A stretch of 64,000 bases of DNA from Gemmatimonadaceae bacterium (GTDB taxonomy: Bacteria; Gemmatimonadota; Gemmatimonadetes; Gemmatimonadales; Gemmatimonadaceae), in contig JAIEMN010000024.1 in assembly GCA_019752115.1 (NCBI GenBank), forward strand, positions 203,011 through 267,010, read 5' to 3'. Below the pieces are notes generated by a model. That model worked only from the letters and a program-made list of their open reading frames with translations. It ran no database searches and was not told the DNA's origin. Of the stretch, positions 1-8,870 are shown piece by piece; the stretch's first letter is position 1, and every line of letters begins with the position of its first letter. The position numbers were made by a program, and so were the translations under genes.

Positions 1-1
1 G

Positions 2-1579
2 CGCGTCCTGCGCGTGAAGTTTGCGCTCGGTCTCTTCGATGCACCGTATGCGGATCCCGACTCTGCGGCGGCCGCCGCGCGCTCCCCGGCCCATGTGGCG
101 CTGGCGCGCGAAGCGGCCGCGAAATCGCTGGTGCTGTTACGCAATGCCCGCGGCCGGCTGCCGTTGGCGCCGACTGTACGCCGCATTGCCGTGATCGGGG
201 GCGATGCCACCGAAGCGCGCGCCGGTGGGTATTCGCCACCGGGCGCGCGCCTGGTGAGCATCGCCGACGGTCTCCGTGCGGGCGCGCCGGCCGGCAGCAC
301 GGTGCGCGTGCTGCGCGGGGTTCCACGGCTCGCGCGCGATCTCGCGGTGATTCCGGCCGCCCAGTTCCGCACGCAGCGTGACGGGAAGTCGGTCGCCGGA
401 CTCACCGGGGAGTACTGGCCGAACATCACGCGCGATGGCGCGGTTACGCTCACGCGGGTGGACGCGAACGTGGACTTCCAGTGGACACTCAATTCCCCCG
501 GGCGCGGCATTCCGTACGACTGGTACTCGGCGCGATGGACCGGCACGCTCACGGTCCCGGCGACGGGTGCCCGAACGATCGCCGTGGAAGGGAACGACGG
601 CTATCGCCTCTGGATCGACGACACGCTGCGCATTGATCGCTGGCAGAAGGCGAGCTACGGCACGCAGCGCGCGCGCCTCGCCCTGCGCGGCGGCAGCACG
701 CATCGGGTACGCCTCGAGTACTTCGAAGCCACCGGCAATGCCCGCCTCAAGCTGCTGTGGGATGCCGGCGTCACCGATACGCAGGAGCGCGATATCGCCG
801 AGGCCGTGGCCGCCGCGCGCTCGAGTCAGGTGGCGATCGTCGTGGCGGGCATCGAGGAGGGGGAGTTTCGGGATCGCGCCAAGCTCGGCCTCCCCGGTCG
901 CCAGGAGGAGCTGATCCGGCGCGTGGCGGCGACCGGTACGCCGACCGTGGTTGTGCTGGTGGGCGGCAGCGCCATCACGATGCCCTGGCTCGAGCAGGTC
1001 GATGCCGTGGTGGATGTGTGGTATCCCGGTCAGGCCGGCGGCCATGCGGTGGCCGACATCCTCTTCGGCCGCGTGATTCCTGCGGGTCGCCTGCCGCTCA
1101 CCTTCCCCATGCACGAAGGGCAAGTGCCGCTCTACTACGCGCACAAGCCCACGGGGCGCGGAGACGACTACCTCGATCTCACCGGGCATCCGCTCTTTCC
1201 GTTCGGCCACGGCTTGAGCTACACCACGTTTGCCTATCGTGAGCTGGCCGTGGATGTCCGCCCCAAGGGCGACGCGGTGGCACTCCGCGTGACCTTTACC
1301 GTCACCAACACCGGGCGCCTCGCGGGCGATGAGGTGGTACAGCTCTACCTGCACGACGTGCTGGCCAGTGTGGCGCGGCCGGTGCAGGAGCTGATGGGCT
1401 TCGCCCGCCTCTCGCTCGCGCCGGGCGCGACACAGCGCGTGTCGTTCGACGTGCGACGTGATCAGCTGCGCTTTCTTGATGCGTCGATGCGGCTCGTGGA
1501 TGAGCCGGGGACGTGGCGCATCATGGTGGGGGCGTCGAGCCGGGATATTCGGCTGCGGCAGGACGTCGCGCTGCCTTGA
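2..1579 (+). CDS. GH3 beta-glucosidase with PA14 insert, 5' partial
   Basis: Hydrolyses terminal beta-linked glucosyl (or similar) residues, probably in the periplasm or outside the cell. Only the C-terminal two thirds is in the window: the open frame runs off the left edge, so the GTG at 14 is internal and the TIM-barrel with the nucleophile Asp lies upstream. What is visible is the start of the GH3 C-terminal alpha/beta sandwich (residues 1-110), a PA14-type insert (about 115-255; Trp/Tyr-rich, with DGYRLWID), the rest of the sandwich with the EEGEFRDR..LPGRQ acid/base-type stretch (about 280-300) and the YPGQAGG..AGRLPLTFP signature, and a C-terminal fibronectin-III-like domain (GDEVVQLYLHD, about 430-520). 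A PA14 insert in this position is known from several GH3 enzymes and is thought to shape the active site. The exact substrate cannot be told. Confidence 0.93.
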   Translation, partial: RVLRVKFALGLFDAPYADPDSAAAAARSPAHVALAREAAAKSLVLLRNARGRLPLAPTVRRIAVIGGDATEARAGGYSPPGARLVSIADGLRAGAPAGSTVRVLRGVPRLARDLAVIPAAQFRTQRDGKSVAGLTGEYWPNITRDGAVTLTRVDANVDFQWTLNSPGRGIPYDWYSARWTGTLTVPATGARTIAVEGNDGYRLWIDDTLRIDRWQKASYGTQRARLALRGGSTHRVRLEYFEATGNARLKLLWDAGVTDTQERDIAEAVAAARSSQVAIVVAGIEEGEFRDRAKLGLPGRQEELIRRVAATGTPTVVVLVGGSAITMPWLEQVDAVVDVWYPGQAGGHAVADILFGRVIPAGRLPLTFPMHEGQVPLYYAHKPTGRGDDYLDLTGHPLFPFGHGLSYTTFAYRELAVDVRPKGDAVALRVTFTVTNTGRLAGDEVVQLYLHDVLASVARPVQELMGFARLSLAPGATQRVSFDVRRDQLRFLDASMRLVDEPGTWRIMVGASSRDIRLRQDVALP

Positions 1580-1585
1580 GTGGGG

Positions 1586-1702
1586 TTGAGCTGATCGCAC
1601 AGAGGGCACAGAGTCACAGAGAACACTGAGGCGCGCTCCGGATGGTTTCGGAGCGCGCCTCAGTGTTCTCTGTGACTCTGTGTGCTCTGTGCGAGCAGTT
1701 CC
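1586..1702. repeat. Long palindrome 1 (CACAGAG-type arms)
   Basis: The arms at 1595-1640 and 1649-1694 are 46 nt each with two mismatches and an 8-nt loop (GATGGTTT). The left arm contains CACAGAGGG-CACAGAGT-CACAGAGAA, a tandem of 8-9-nt units. The outer ends are TTGAGCTGATCGCA at 1586-1599 and, inverted, GGAACTGCTCGCA at 1702-1690. It sits between two convergent genes, 7 nt after the GH3 stop, and could act as a bidirectional terminator. The motif is shared with other palindromes in the window. Confidence 0.9.
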
Positions 1703-1714
1703 CAGCAAGTCTTC

Positions 1715-3772
1715 TCAGCTCACCGCAGCCGGCTGCGAGACAAGCCGCGCCGCCACCACCTCGGAGATATCGAGCACCGGCACCTCCTTCCCTGCGCCAG
1801 TGACGCCGTCGGTGATCATCGTCATGCAGAACGGACACGCCACCGCGATCTGATCGGCACCCGTGGCCAGGAGCTCCTCGGTGCGCTCGACGTTCACGCG
1901 CTTGCCGGTGTTCTCCTCCATCCACATGCGGCCACCGCCGGCGCCACAGCACAGGCCGCGGCTCTTGGTGCGCGCAGGCTCCACGAGTTCCACGACCGGC
2001 AGCGCCTTGCGGAGCGTATTGCGCGGGGCGTCGTAGACGTCGTTGTAGCGGCCGAGGTAGCACGAGTCGTGGTACGCCACCTTGAGGCGCTGGCCATGCT
2101 CGGTATCGAGCGGCACGCGACCGGACTCCAGCAGGCGCTCGATGTACTCGGTGTGGTGAATGACTTCGTAGTGCCCGCCGAGGTCCGGGAACTCCTTCCC
2201 CATCTGATGGAAGCAGTGCGGACAGAAGGTCACCACGGTCTTCACGTCGTAGCCGTTGAGCGTTTCGATCACGCCCTTGGCGAGCATCTGATACAGATAC
2301 TCGTTGCCCATACGGCGCGCCGGATCCCCATGGCAGGTCTCTTCCTGGCCGAGGATGGCAAACTTCACATCGGCCGCCTGCAGAATGCGGGCGAAGGCCA
2401 CCGTGATCTTCTTGGCGCGATCGTCGAACGAGCCGGCGCAGCCCACCCAGAACAGGATGTCGGGCTTCTCGCCACTCGCCGCCATTTCCGCCATGGTGGG
2501 GATGTTCATCCCCTCCGCCCACTTCTCGCGATCGGAGGCGCTGAACGCCCAGGGGCTGCCGTTGCGCTCGAGGCTCGTGAGCGCCGGCTGAATCTCCTCC
2601 GGGAAGCGCGACTCCATGAGCACCAGGTCGCGACGCAGCTCGTTGATGATCTCGAGCTGGTCGATGCTCACCGGGCACTCCATCACGCAGGCGCGGCATG
2701 AGGTGCAGGCCCACAGCTCCTCTTCGGTGATCCAGCTGTCGAGCAGCTTCTTGTCGAGGACCGCCGTCTGCTCTTCCGTGGCCGTCCCACCCGCCGCCGC
2801 GACGGCGTCGAGCACGCTCGCCTTCTCGGTGAGGCGCGCGCGCGTCTTCACCACGATCATGCGCGGCGACAGCATCTTGCCGGTGATGTTCGCCGGGCAC
2901 GCCGCCGTGCAGCGGCCGCACTCCGTGCAGGAGTAGCCATCGAGCAGGTTCTTCCACGACAGATGCTCGACATCCGACGCGCCGAACTGCTCGGCGTCTT
3001 CGGCCTCGAGATCCATCGGCTTCATGGCGCCCACGCGCCCCGGGCCGCTCGTGTTCGAGAACCAGACGTTGATGAGCGACGTCAGCACGTGCAGGTGCTT
3101 CGACTTGGGCAGGTGGTTCAGGAACCACAGAATGCCCAGGGCGTGCAGCCACCAGCTCACCCGCGCCATCACCTCGGCGGTCTCGGCGCTCATGCCGCTG
3201 AAGAGCGGCAGGAGCAGGCCGCTGATCACATGGCCGCTATGATTGGCGCCGGGCTGCATCCCTTCGCCAACGAAGAGGAGCAGCAGCGTGATCATCAGCC
3301 CGGCAATGACGCTCAGGATGAGGACCGCCTCGCCGCTGTGCACCGCGTCCACCGTGAAGCGGCGCGGCTTGATCACCAGCCGGCGGTACAGCAGGTACCC
3401 CACCGGCAGGAGCACGAAGACGGCGAAGATCTCCTGCGAAAACACGAACATCGTGTACAGCACGTCCGGCAGGAGCATGCTCCAGGTGAAGGGCGTGTAC
3501 AGCCCCTGGATCATGATCTCCACGGTACCGAGGCCCAGCACGCAGAAGCCCCAGAACACCAGCGCGTGCATCATGCCGCCCAGCGGATCGCGCAGGATCT
3601 TGGTCTGCGCGAGCCCGATCAGCAGGAAGTTCCGGGTGCGAACATCCGGGTGATCGGTGCGATTCTCCGGCTTCGCCAGCTTGAGCCAGCGGACCAGCCG
3701 CTGCGCCTGCTGTGAGAACATCCACAGGGCGCCGGCGAGGATCACCGCAAAGACGGCATTCTGCACACCCAT
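1715..3772 (-). CDS. ETF:menaquinone oxidoreductase-like membrane Fe-S protein (EMO type)
   Basis: Likely takes electrons from reduced ETF and passes them to menaquinone in the membrane. The N-terminal half (residues 1-240) has about six hydrophobic helices with His residues at 69, 210, 220 and 226 that are candidates for heme b ligands. The soluble half has two 4Fe-4S motifs (Cys 282/285/288/292 and 356/359/362/366), then two CCG-type cysteine-rich domains ([38 protein letters not shown]) like the heterodisulfide reductase subunit HdrB. This architecture, next to etfBA, matches the EMO family described for fatty-acid oxidisers. The start is 4 nt after the etfA stop, so the two are in one operon. 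Older annotations would call it a (Fe-S)-binding or heterodisulfide reductase-related protein. Confidence 0.88.
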   Translation of the reverse strand: MGVQNAVFAVILAGALWMFSQQAQRLVRWLKLAKPENRTDHPDVRTRNFLLIGLAQTKILRDPLGGMMHALVFWGFCVLGLGTVEIMIQGLYTPFTWSMLLPDVLYTMFVFSQEIFAVFVLLPVGYLLYRRLVIKPRRFTVDAVHSGEAVLILSVIAGLMITLLLLFVGEGMQPGANHSGHVISGLLLPLFSGMSAETAEVMARVSWWLHALGILWFLNHLPKSKHLHVLTSLINVWFSNTSGPGRVGAMKPMDLEAEDAEQFGASDVEHLSWKNLLDGYSCTECGRCTAACPANITGKMLSPRMIVVKTRARLTEKASVLDAVAAAGGTATEEQTAVLDKKLLDSWITEEELWACTSCRACVMECPVSIDQLEIINELRRDLVLMESRFPEEIQPALTSLERNGSPWAFSASDREKWAEGMNIPTMAEMAASGEKPDILFWVGCAGSFDDRAKKITVAFARILQAADVKFAILGQEETCHGDPARRMGNEYLYQMLAKGVIETLNGYDVKTVVTFCPHCFHQMGKEFPDLGGHYEVIHHTEYIERLLESGRVPLDTEHGQRLKVAYHDSCYLGRYNDVYDAPRNTLRKALPVVELVEPARTKSRGLCCGAGGGRMWMEENTGKRVNVERTEELLATGADQIAVACPFCMTMITDGVTGAGKEVPVLDISEVVAARLVSQPAAVS

Positions 3773-3776
3773 CCGG

Positions 3777-4766
3777 TCAGCCCTGTGCCTTGGCGGCCTT
3801 CACCGCGGCGGTCAGCGCCGGCATGATCTCGAACACGTCGCCCACGATGCCATAGTCGGCGACCTTGAAGATGGGCGCGTCCTTGTCCTTGTTGATCGCG
3901 ACGATCGTCTTGGACGTGCGCATGCCGGCGAGATGCTGAATGGCGCCGGAGATGCCGACCGCGATGTACAGGTTCGGGCTCACATTGCGCCCGGTCTGTC
4001 CGATCTGATCCGAGTGCGGACGCCAGCCTTCATCGGTCACCGCACGCGTCGCACCGACCGCCGCGTTGCCGAACGCTTCCGCGAGGTCTTCACACAGCTT
4101 GAAGTTCTCGGCGGCCTTGAGCCCACGGCCACCAGCCACGACCACCGGCGCGTCGCCGAGATCGATCTTGCCGGTGTTCCCCTGCTTGAGCTCCACCACC
4201 TTCACGCGCGACGCCGACGGATCGGTAGCCGACGTGATGGCTTCCGTTGCCAGCGGCTTCGCCGCAGCGGCCGGCTGGAACGCCGACGGACGCACCGAGA
4301 GAATCGCCGGCGTGCCCGCGAGGGCCAGCGTGGCGATCGTCTTGCCGTTCATGTTGAAGTGCTGGCCGTGCACGACCCCGCCCTCCACCGTGAACCCGGT
4401 GAGATCGGCCGCGAGCCCCACGCCACACTTGGCGGCCACACGCGGCGAGAGATCACGTCCCTGCGCGGTCGCACTGAACAGCGCGTACCCGTAGGTGCCG
4501 CTGCCGAGCCGCTGCGCGAGCGTCGCGGCGAGCGCTTCCGGGTTGTACTGCGTGAAGCCGGCATGTTCGAGCACGAGCACACTGTCCGCGCCATGCTCGG
4601 CGAGTGCACCGGCCTTGGCCGAGATGCCCGCCGCACCAGCGAGCACGGCGTGCACACTGCCGCCACCCGAGAGATCAGCGAGCGCACGCGCCGCCGTCAC
4701 CGCCTCGAGCGCCACCTTGCGCAGCTCACCGCCACGCACTTCTGCGAATACGAGAACGTTGGCCAT
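3777..4766 (-). CDS. etfA: Electron transfer flavoprotein alpha subunit
   Basis: The FAD-carrying subunit of the soluble ETF heterodimer that accepts electrons from acyl-CoA dehydrogenases. It is 329 residues, the usual length. The N-terminal half is the variable ETF fold ([17 protein letters not shown]). The C-terminal FAD domain has [15 protein letters not shown], the [25 protein letters not shown] block and the [20 protein letters not shown] segment that clamp the FAD adenine and phosphates. It lies 3 nt downstream of etfB and 4 nt upstream of the EMO gene. It has the general acyl-CoA-dehydrogenase-linked (group I) form; no bifurcating Fix-type partner is present. Confidence 0.96.
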   Translation of the reverse strand: MANVLVFAEVRGGELRKVALEAVTAARALADLSGGGSVHAVLAGAAGISAKAGALAEHGADSVLVLEHAGFTQYNPEALAATLAQRLGSGTYGYALFSATAQGRDLSPRVAAKCGVGLAADLTGFTVEGGVVHGQHFNMNGKTIATLALAGTPAILSVRPSAFQPAAAAKPLATEAITSATDPSASRVKVVELKQGNTGKIDLGDAPVVVAGGRGLKAAENFKLCEDLAEAFGNAAVGATRAVTDEGWRPHSDQIGQTGRNVSPNLYIAVGISGAIQHLAGMRTSKTIVAINKDKDAPIFKVADYGIVGDVFEIMPALTAAVKAAKAQG

Positions 4767-4769
4767 GGG

Positions 4770-5525
4770 TCAGAGCACCTTCGCTTCGGTCTGGAGGAGG
4801 CGGACGAGCTCCGGCACCGCGGCCGCGCTGTCACCCAGAATGCGACCCGCCGCGCGCTCCGGCGGCAGCGCCATCTTGGCCACCGTCACCTTCGCGTCGC
4901 CGAGCTGCGCCGGCTTCACATCGAGTTGCTTCTTCTTGGCGGCCATGATCCCCTTGAGGCTGGGGAGGCGTTCCTTGTTGAGCCCGTCGTCGATCGTGAG
5001 CAGCGCAGGGAGCGGGAACTCCACCACTTCGCTGGCCCCTTCGAGCGCGCGTTCCGCGCGACCGCTGGTGCCGCTGATCTCGAGCTTGAAGACGTTCGTC
5101 ACGCACGGCAGGTCGAGGAGCTCCGCGACCATCGGGCCCGTCATCTGATTCATCGAATCGATGGCGATGCGCCCGAAGAGCACGAGATCGTAGCCGCCGT
5201 CCTTGAGCTCGGCCGCCAGGGCGCGGGCGATGGACAGGCCATCGGCCGGCACGGCCGCCGCCTGCAGCAGCACGCCGCGATCGGCACCCATCGCGAGCGC
5301 CTTGCGGATCTGCTCCTGCGCCGCGTCGGGGCCGAGGCAAATCGCCACCACCTCACCGGCGTTGTTGTTCTTTTCCTTGAGCTGCAGGGCCGCTTCAATG
5401 GCCCACAGGTCGAAGTCGTTGACGTCGTACTTGAGCCCCGTTTCGTCCACACGCGTGCCATCGGCCGCGATCGCGAACTTGGTTTCCATCACGGGGACGC
5501 GCTTGATGCACACGGCGATCTTCAC
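4770..5525 (-). CDS. etfB: Electron transfer flavoprotein beta subunit
   Basis: The AMP-binding subunit of ETF and partner of the downstream etfA product. The start was placed at GTG 5525, giving MKIAVCIKRVPVMETKF, because the longer open frame (to 5618) begins with unrelated sequence and because GGAG lies about 9 nt upstream of this GTG. The length, 251 residues, is normal. Visible family features are the KYDVNDFDLWAIEAALQLKE region, the DRGVLL segment and the C-terminal LPSLKGIMAAKKK block with the ETF-beta signature that binds AMP and the dehydrogenase. It is the first gene of etfB-etfA-EMO. An inverted repeat at 5625-5663 separates it from the dehydrogenase gene upstream. Confidence 0.96.
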   Translation of the reverse strand: MKIAVCIKRVPVMETKFAIAADGTRVDETGLKYDVNDFDLWAIEAALQLKEKNNNAGEVVAICLGPDAAQEQIRKALAMGADRGVLLQAAAVPADGLSIARALAAELKDGGYDLVLFGRIAIDSMNQMTGPMVAELLDLPCVTNVFKLEISGTSGRAERALEGASEVVEFPLPALLTIDDGLNKERLPSLKGIMAAKKKQLDVKPAQLGDAKVTVAKMALPPERAAGRILGDSAAAVPELVRLLQTEAKVL

Positions 5526-5624
5526 CGCGGTCGCTCCGTCAGAAGTCAGGTGGGAAAGGAACTGCCGAGGGGAAGCTAGGGAGGGGTACGGGCCGCCACA
5601 ATGCGACGGTGCCGTCATATTTGC

Positions 5625-5663
5625 AAATCCGGACGACCCCTGTCGAAGGGACCGTCCGGATTT
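5625..5663 (-). terminator. Inverted repeat between gcdH-like gene and etfB
   Basis: AAATCCGGACG (5625-5635) pairs with CGTCCGGATTT (5653-5663), an 11-bp perfect stem. After two mismatches there is a further inner CCCT/AGGG pairing. On the minus strand the stem ends in ATTT and is followed by GCAAATATG. It lies about 100 nt upstream of etfB and downstream of the dehydrogenase gene, so it may cap the dehydrogenase transcript or act in the etf leader. Confidence 0.6.
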
Positions 5664-5703
5664 CTCAGAACTTAACTAACCCCTGGCCCGCCATCAATAA
5701 CGA

Positions 5704-5729
5704 GCGGGCCAGATCCAGCGTTGGCCCGC
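5704..5729 (-). terminator. Hairpin directly after the glutaryl-CoA dehydrogenase-like gene
   Basis: GCGGGCCA (5704-5711) and TGGCCCGC (5722-5729) form a perfect 8-bp stem with a 10-nt loop. On the minus strand it starts 9 nt after the stop of the dehydrogenase gene and is followed by TCGTTATTG. It is a plausible first terminator of a pair with the inverted repeat at 5625-5663. Confidence 0.5.
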
Positions 5730-5737
5730 GGCGGGGC

Positions 5738-6976
5738 TCACTTGAAGGCGTTCAGGCCGGTGAGCGCCTGGCCCAGGATGAGCGAGTGCACGTCGTGGGT
5801 GCCTTCGTACGTGTAGACGCTCTCCAGGTTCGCCATGTGGCGCATCGCCGAGTACTCGGCCAGGATGCCGTTGCCGCCCAGCAGGCGCCGCGTCTCGCGG
5901 GCGCAGTTGGTCGCGATATCCACGTTGTTGCGCTTGGCCAGCGACACCTGCACCGGCGTGAAGTTGCCGGCATCCTTGAGGCGCCCGAGGTGCAGCGACA
6001 CCAGCTGCCCCTTGGTGATCTCGGTCAGCATGTCGGCGAGACGCACCTGCTGGATCTGGAAGCCGCCGATCGGCTTGTCGAACATCACGCGGCTCTTCGC
6101 ATAGCTCACCGCTTCCTCGAGGCACGCCATCGCGGCGCCGAGGACGCCCCAGCTGATGCCGTACCGCGCCTGCGTCAGGCACATGAGCGGGCTCTTGAGC
6201 CCCTTCGAGTTGGGGAGAATGGCATCGGCCGGCACGTGCACGTCGGTGAGCACGAGCTCCGACGTATCGCTCGCGCGGAGGGAGAGCTTCCCCTTCTGGT
6301 CGCGGGCCTGGAAGCCGGGCGTGTTGGTCGGCACGACGAAGCCGCGAATCGACGTGTCGTCGGTGCTGTCGCCAGTCTTGGCCCAGACGATCGCGATGTC
6401 GGCCTTGGAGCCGTTCGTGATCCACATCTTGGCGCCGTTGATGATCCAGCTGCCATCCGCCTGCTCGCGGGCGCGCGTAATCATGCCCGAGGGATTGGAG
6501 CCGAAGTCGGGCTCGGTGAGGCCGAAGCAGCCGATCAACTCGGCCTTCGCCAGCTTGGGGAGCAGGGTGCGTCGCTGCTCCTCGCTGCCGAACGCAAAGA
6601 TCGGATACATGACCAGGGCGCCCTGCACCGATGCGAACGAGCGGATGCCCGAGTCACCGCGCTCGAGCTCCTGCATGATCAGGCCGTAGGCCACGCTCGA
6701 CAGCCCGGCGCACCCGTACTCCTCGGGGAGGTTCGCTCCGAGGACGCCGAGTTCGGCGAGCTCGGGGATCAGCTCATCCGGGAAGCGCCCCTGCACGTAG
6801 CAGTCGCCGATGATCGGCAGGACCTTCTCGTTGACGAACGCGCGGATGGTGTCGCGAATCGCGCGCTCTTCTTCCGTGAGGGCCGCATCGATGTTGAAGA
6901 GATCGCCCGGATGCGCGGTCAGTTCGACCGAGGGGAGCGCCGGAACAGCGGCGGCAGTGAGAGCGTCGGTGGCCAT
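5738..6976 (-). CDS. gcdH: Glutaryl-CoA dehydrogenase-like acyl-CoA dehydrogenase
   Basis: A flavin acyl-CoA dehydrogenase, 412 residues, that feeds electrons to ETF. It resembles glutaryl-CoA dehydrogenase more than straight-chain enzymes: RSFASVQGALVMYPIFAFG, CFGLTEPDFGSNPSGM.TRA, IINGAKMWITNGSKADI and the C-terminal YEGTHDVHSLILGQALTG, where the Glu of EGTHD is the catalytic base. Known members oxidise and decarboxylate glutaryl-CoA from lysine and tryptophan breakdown. In this genome the same enzyme may act on another short acyl-CoA. The next genes on the same strand are etfB, etfA and the quinone-linked EMO, so the whole electron path is in one neighbourhood, though hairpins at 5704-5729 and 5625-5663 suggest separate transcripts. 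Confidence 0.88.
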   Translation of the reverse strand: MATDALTAAAVPALPSVELTAHPGDLFNIDAALTEEERAIRDTIRAFVNEKVLPIIGDCYVQGRFPDELIPELAELGVLGANLPEEYGCAGLSSVAYGLIMQELERGDSGIRSFASVQGALVMYPIFAFGSEEQRRTLLPKLAKAELIGCFGLTEPDFGSNPSGMITRAREQADGSWIINGAKMWITNGSKADIAIVWAKTGDSTDDTSIRGFVVPTNTPGFQARDQKGKLSLRASDTSELVLTDVHVPADAILPNSKGLKSPLMCLTQARYGISWGVLGAAMACLEEAVSYAKSRVMFDKPIGGFQIQQVRLADMLTEITKGQLVSLHLGRLKDAGNFTPVQVSLAKRNNVDIATNCARETRRLLGGNGILAEYSAMRHMANLESVYTYEGTHDVHSLILGQALTGLNAFK

Positions 6977-7261
6977 GGTCGGAGCAGCAGAGGGAACGGG
7001 GCGACATGCCCCGGCATGATCTCAAAAATGTAGTCGGCGCGTATGGCTGTGCTCGTCTACCGAGCCGGAATTCGGCGAAAGACGGGGGTAATTCCACCCT
7101 TATGAACAGCCGAATCGAACCGCACATTATCGCACGTTCATTTCGTCCGCCACGGCTTTGGGCGGACCTCGTGCTCCTTTTTGCGGATTGTTGCCATGCT
7201 CACCGTTCCCCGCGCACTGATGCGCCACCGAGCGCCGCGCCTCCAGGCGCCGCGCTCACGA

Positions 7262-8870
7262 ATGCTCCCCACCCTGCGAACCTCGCGGCGCTGGCTCGCA
7301 GCGCTGGGCGCGGCGCTGCTCACGGCGTGTGGCGGCGGGAGCGATGCCGGCCCCACGAATACCACGCAGGGGAGCATCAGCATCAGTGGCTCCGGAAGCA
7401 CGTCGCTGACCATGGTGCGCGGTTCCACGCAAACGTCCACCATCACGATCATCCGTTCGAACTACACCGGACCGGTGACGCTCGCGGTCCAGGGGCTGCC
7501 GACGGGCGTGACGGTGGACTTTGCCCCGGCCACCGTGCCGAGTGGGTCCACGTCGAGCACGATCACGGTGACGGTTGGCGCCACCGCAACGCCGGGGACT
7601 TACACGATCACGGCGACGGCGAGCGGCACGGGGATCGCCACGGCATCGCTCCCGTTCACGCTCACCATTCCCGCGCCGACGATCACGGTGACCGCCGGGA
7701 GCGGCACGAGTTCCGTCACACAGGGGCAGACCGCCTCGGTCCCCATCACGATCACGCGTGGCGGCGGCTACACCGATGCCGTCACACTCACCACGGGACA
7801 GTTGCCCACCGGCATCACGGCGGCGTTTGCGCCGGCCAGCCTGGGCACCGGCGTCACGGCCAGCACGCTGACGTTCACCGCGGCGACCAACGCCACCCCC
7901 GGGACGTATCCGGTGGTGGTGACGGCGGCCGGCACCGGCGTCACCTCGCAAACGGCGACGGTGAATCTGACGGTGACGGCGTCGAGCACGCCCACGATCT
8001 CGGTGTCGGCCGCGCCGGCGGCGTTGTCGGTGCAGGCGGGGCAGAACGGCACCAGCACCATTACGATCACGCGCAGTGGCGGCTTTGCCGGTGATGCAGC
8101 GCTGACGGTTACGGGCGCGCCCACGGGTACCACGGCGACGCTGTCGCCAACGACCCTCTCGGCGCCGAACACCGGGAGCACGCTGACCCTCGCCGTGGGG
8201 GCGAACACGACGCCGGGGCTCTACAACCTCACGGTGACGGCCGCAGGGACAGGAGTGGCGAACGCCACGGCCACCGTCGCGCTCACCGTGACCGCCGCGC
8301 CGTCGATCACCATCTCCACGGCGCCGAACGCGGTCACGCTCGCGCAGGGCGCCAGTACCACCAGCACCATCACGCTCGCGCGCACGAACTTCACCGGTGA
8401 CGTGGCGCTGGCGGCGACGAATCTGCCGACGGGCGTGACGGCCGCCTTCGCGCCAGCCACGCTCAGCGGCGCCACGCTCCAGAGCACGCTGACGCTCACC
8501 GCCGCGGCGGGTGCGACCCTTGGCGCGCAGACCATCACCGTGACCGCGACCGGCACGGGTGTGAGCAGTGCGACGGCGACGATCGGTACGACCGTCACCG
8601 CGGCGCAGGGCTTCTCGCTCGCCGCCACCGCCGCGAGCGCGGCGCAGGGGGGCAACGCGACCAGCACCGTCACGATCACGCGCACAGGTGGCTACGCGGG
8701 CGCGGTGACGCTGTCGGCGAGCGGACTGCCGAGCGGCGTGACGGCGAGCTTCGCGCCGAACAACACCACCGGGAACAGCTCCACGCTCACGCTGGCCGTG
8801 GCGGGCGGAGCCACCGCCGGTTCCTTCCCGATCACCGTGAGCGGCGCCGGCGCGGGGCTGACGGGGGACG
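7262..8870 (+). CDS. Ig-repeat surface lipoprotein, N-terminal part (frameshifted)
   Basis: The N-terminal part of a large secreted protein. From ATG 7262 it has a lipoprotein signal peptide ending in ALLTAC-GGG (lipobox cysteine at residue 23). Upstream in-frame starts at 7196 (ATG) and 7181 (TTG) would only lengthen the leader. Six Ig-like repeats of about 85-95 residues follow, each with the pattern 'TSTITITR.G.Y.G.VTL...GLPTGVTA.FAPATL', then 'STLTLT..A.ATPGTY.ITVTA.GTGV..ATAT..LTVTA'. The reading frame is lost at a G5 run (8863-8867): past it this frame reads 330 codons of non-homologous sequence to 9859, while the natural continuation is in another frame from 8871. One G fewer would join them as LTGTVSTSLTLTV. 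Function unknown; probably adhesion or surface structure. Confidence 0.8.

Noticed and set aside
137..1708. 523-codon minus-strand frame over the GH3 gene
   Set aside because: It is antisense to a clear GH3 gene, rich in Arg/His, and its start lies in palindrome 1, giving the His-Thr-Glu type false sequence.
1614..3152. 512-codon minus-strand frame across the EMO gene
   Set aside because: Out-of-frame reading of the EMO gene; Arg/Gly/Ala-rich with no domain.
3657..5579. 640-codon plus-strand frame over etfA and etfB
   Set aside because: Antisense to two well-defined genes; composition typical of a high-GC shadow frame.
7145..7185. GTCCGCC/GGCGGAC hairpin followed by TTTTT as a terminator or attenuator
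   Set aside because: The T-run is about 10 nt from the stem base and no upstream plus-strand gene exists; too weak to list.
7262..8860. Repeats in the Ig-like gene as a CRISPR or VNTR array
   Set aside because: They are about 260-280 bp degenerate coding repeats in frame, not short exact repeats with unique spacers.
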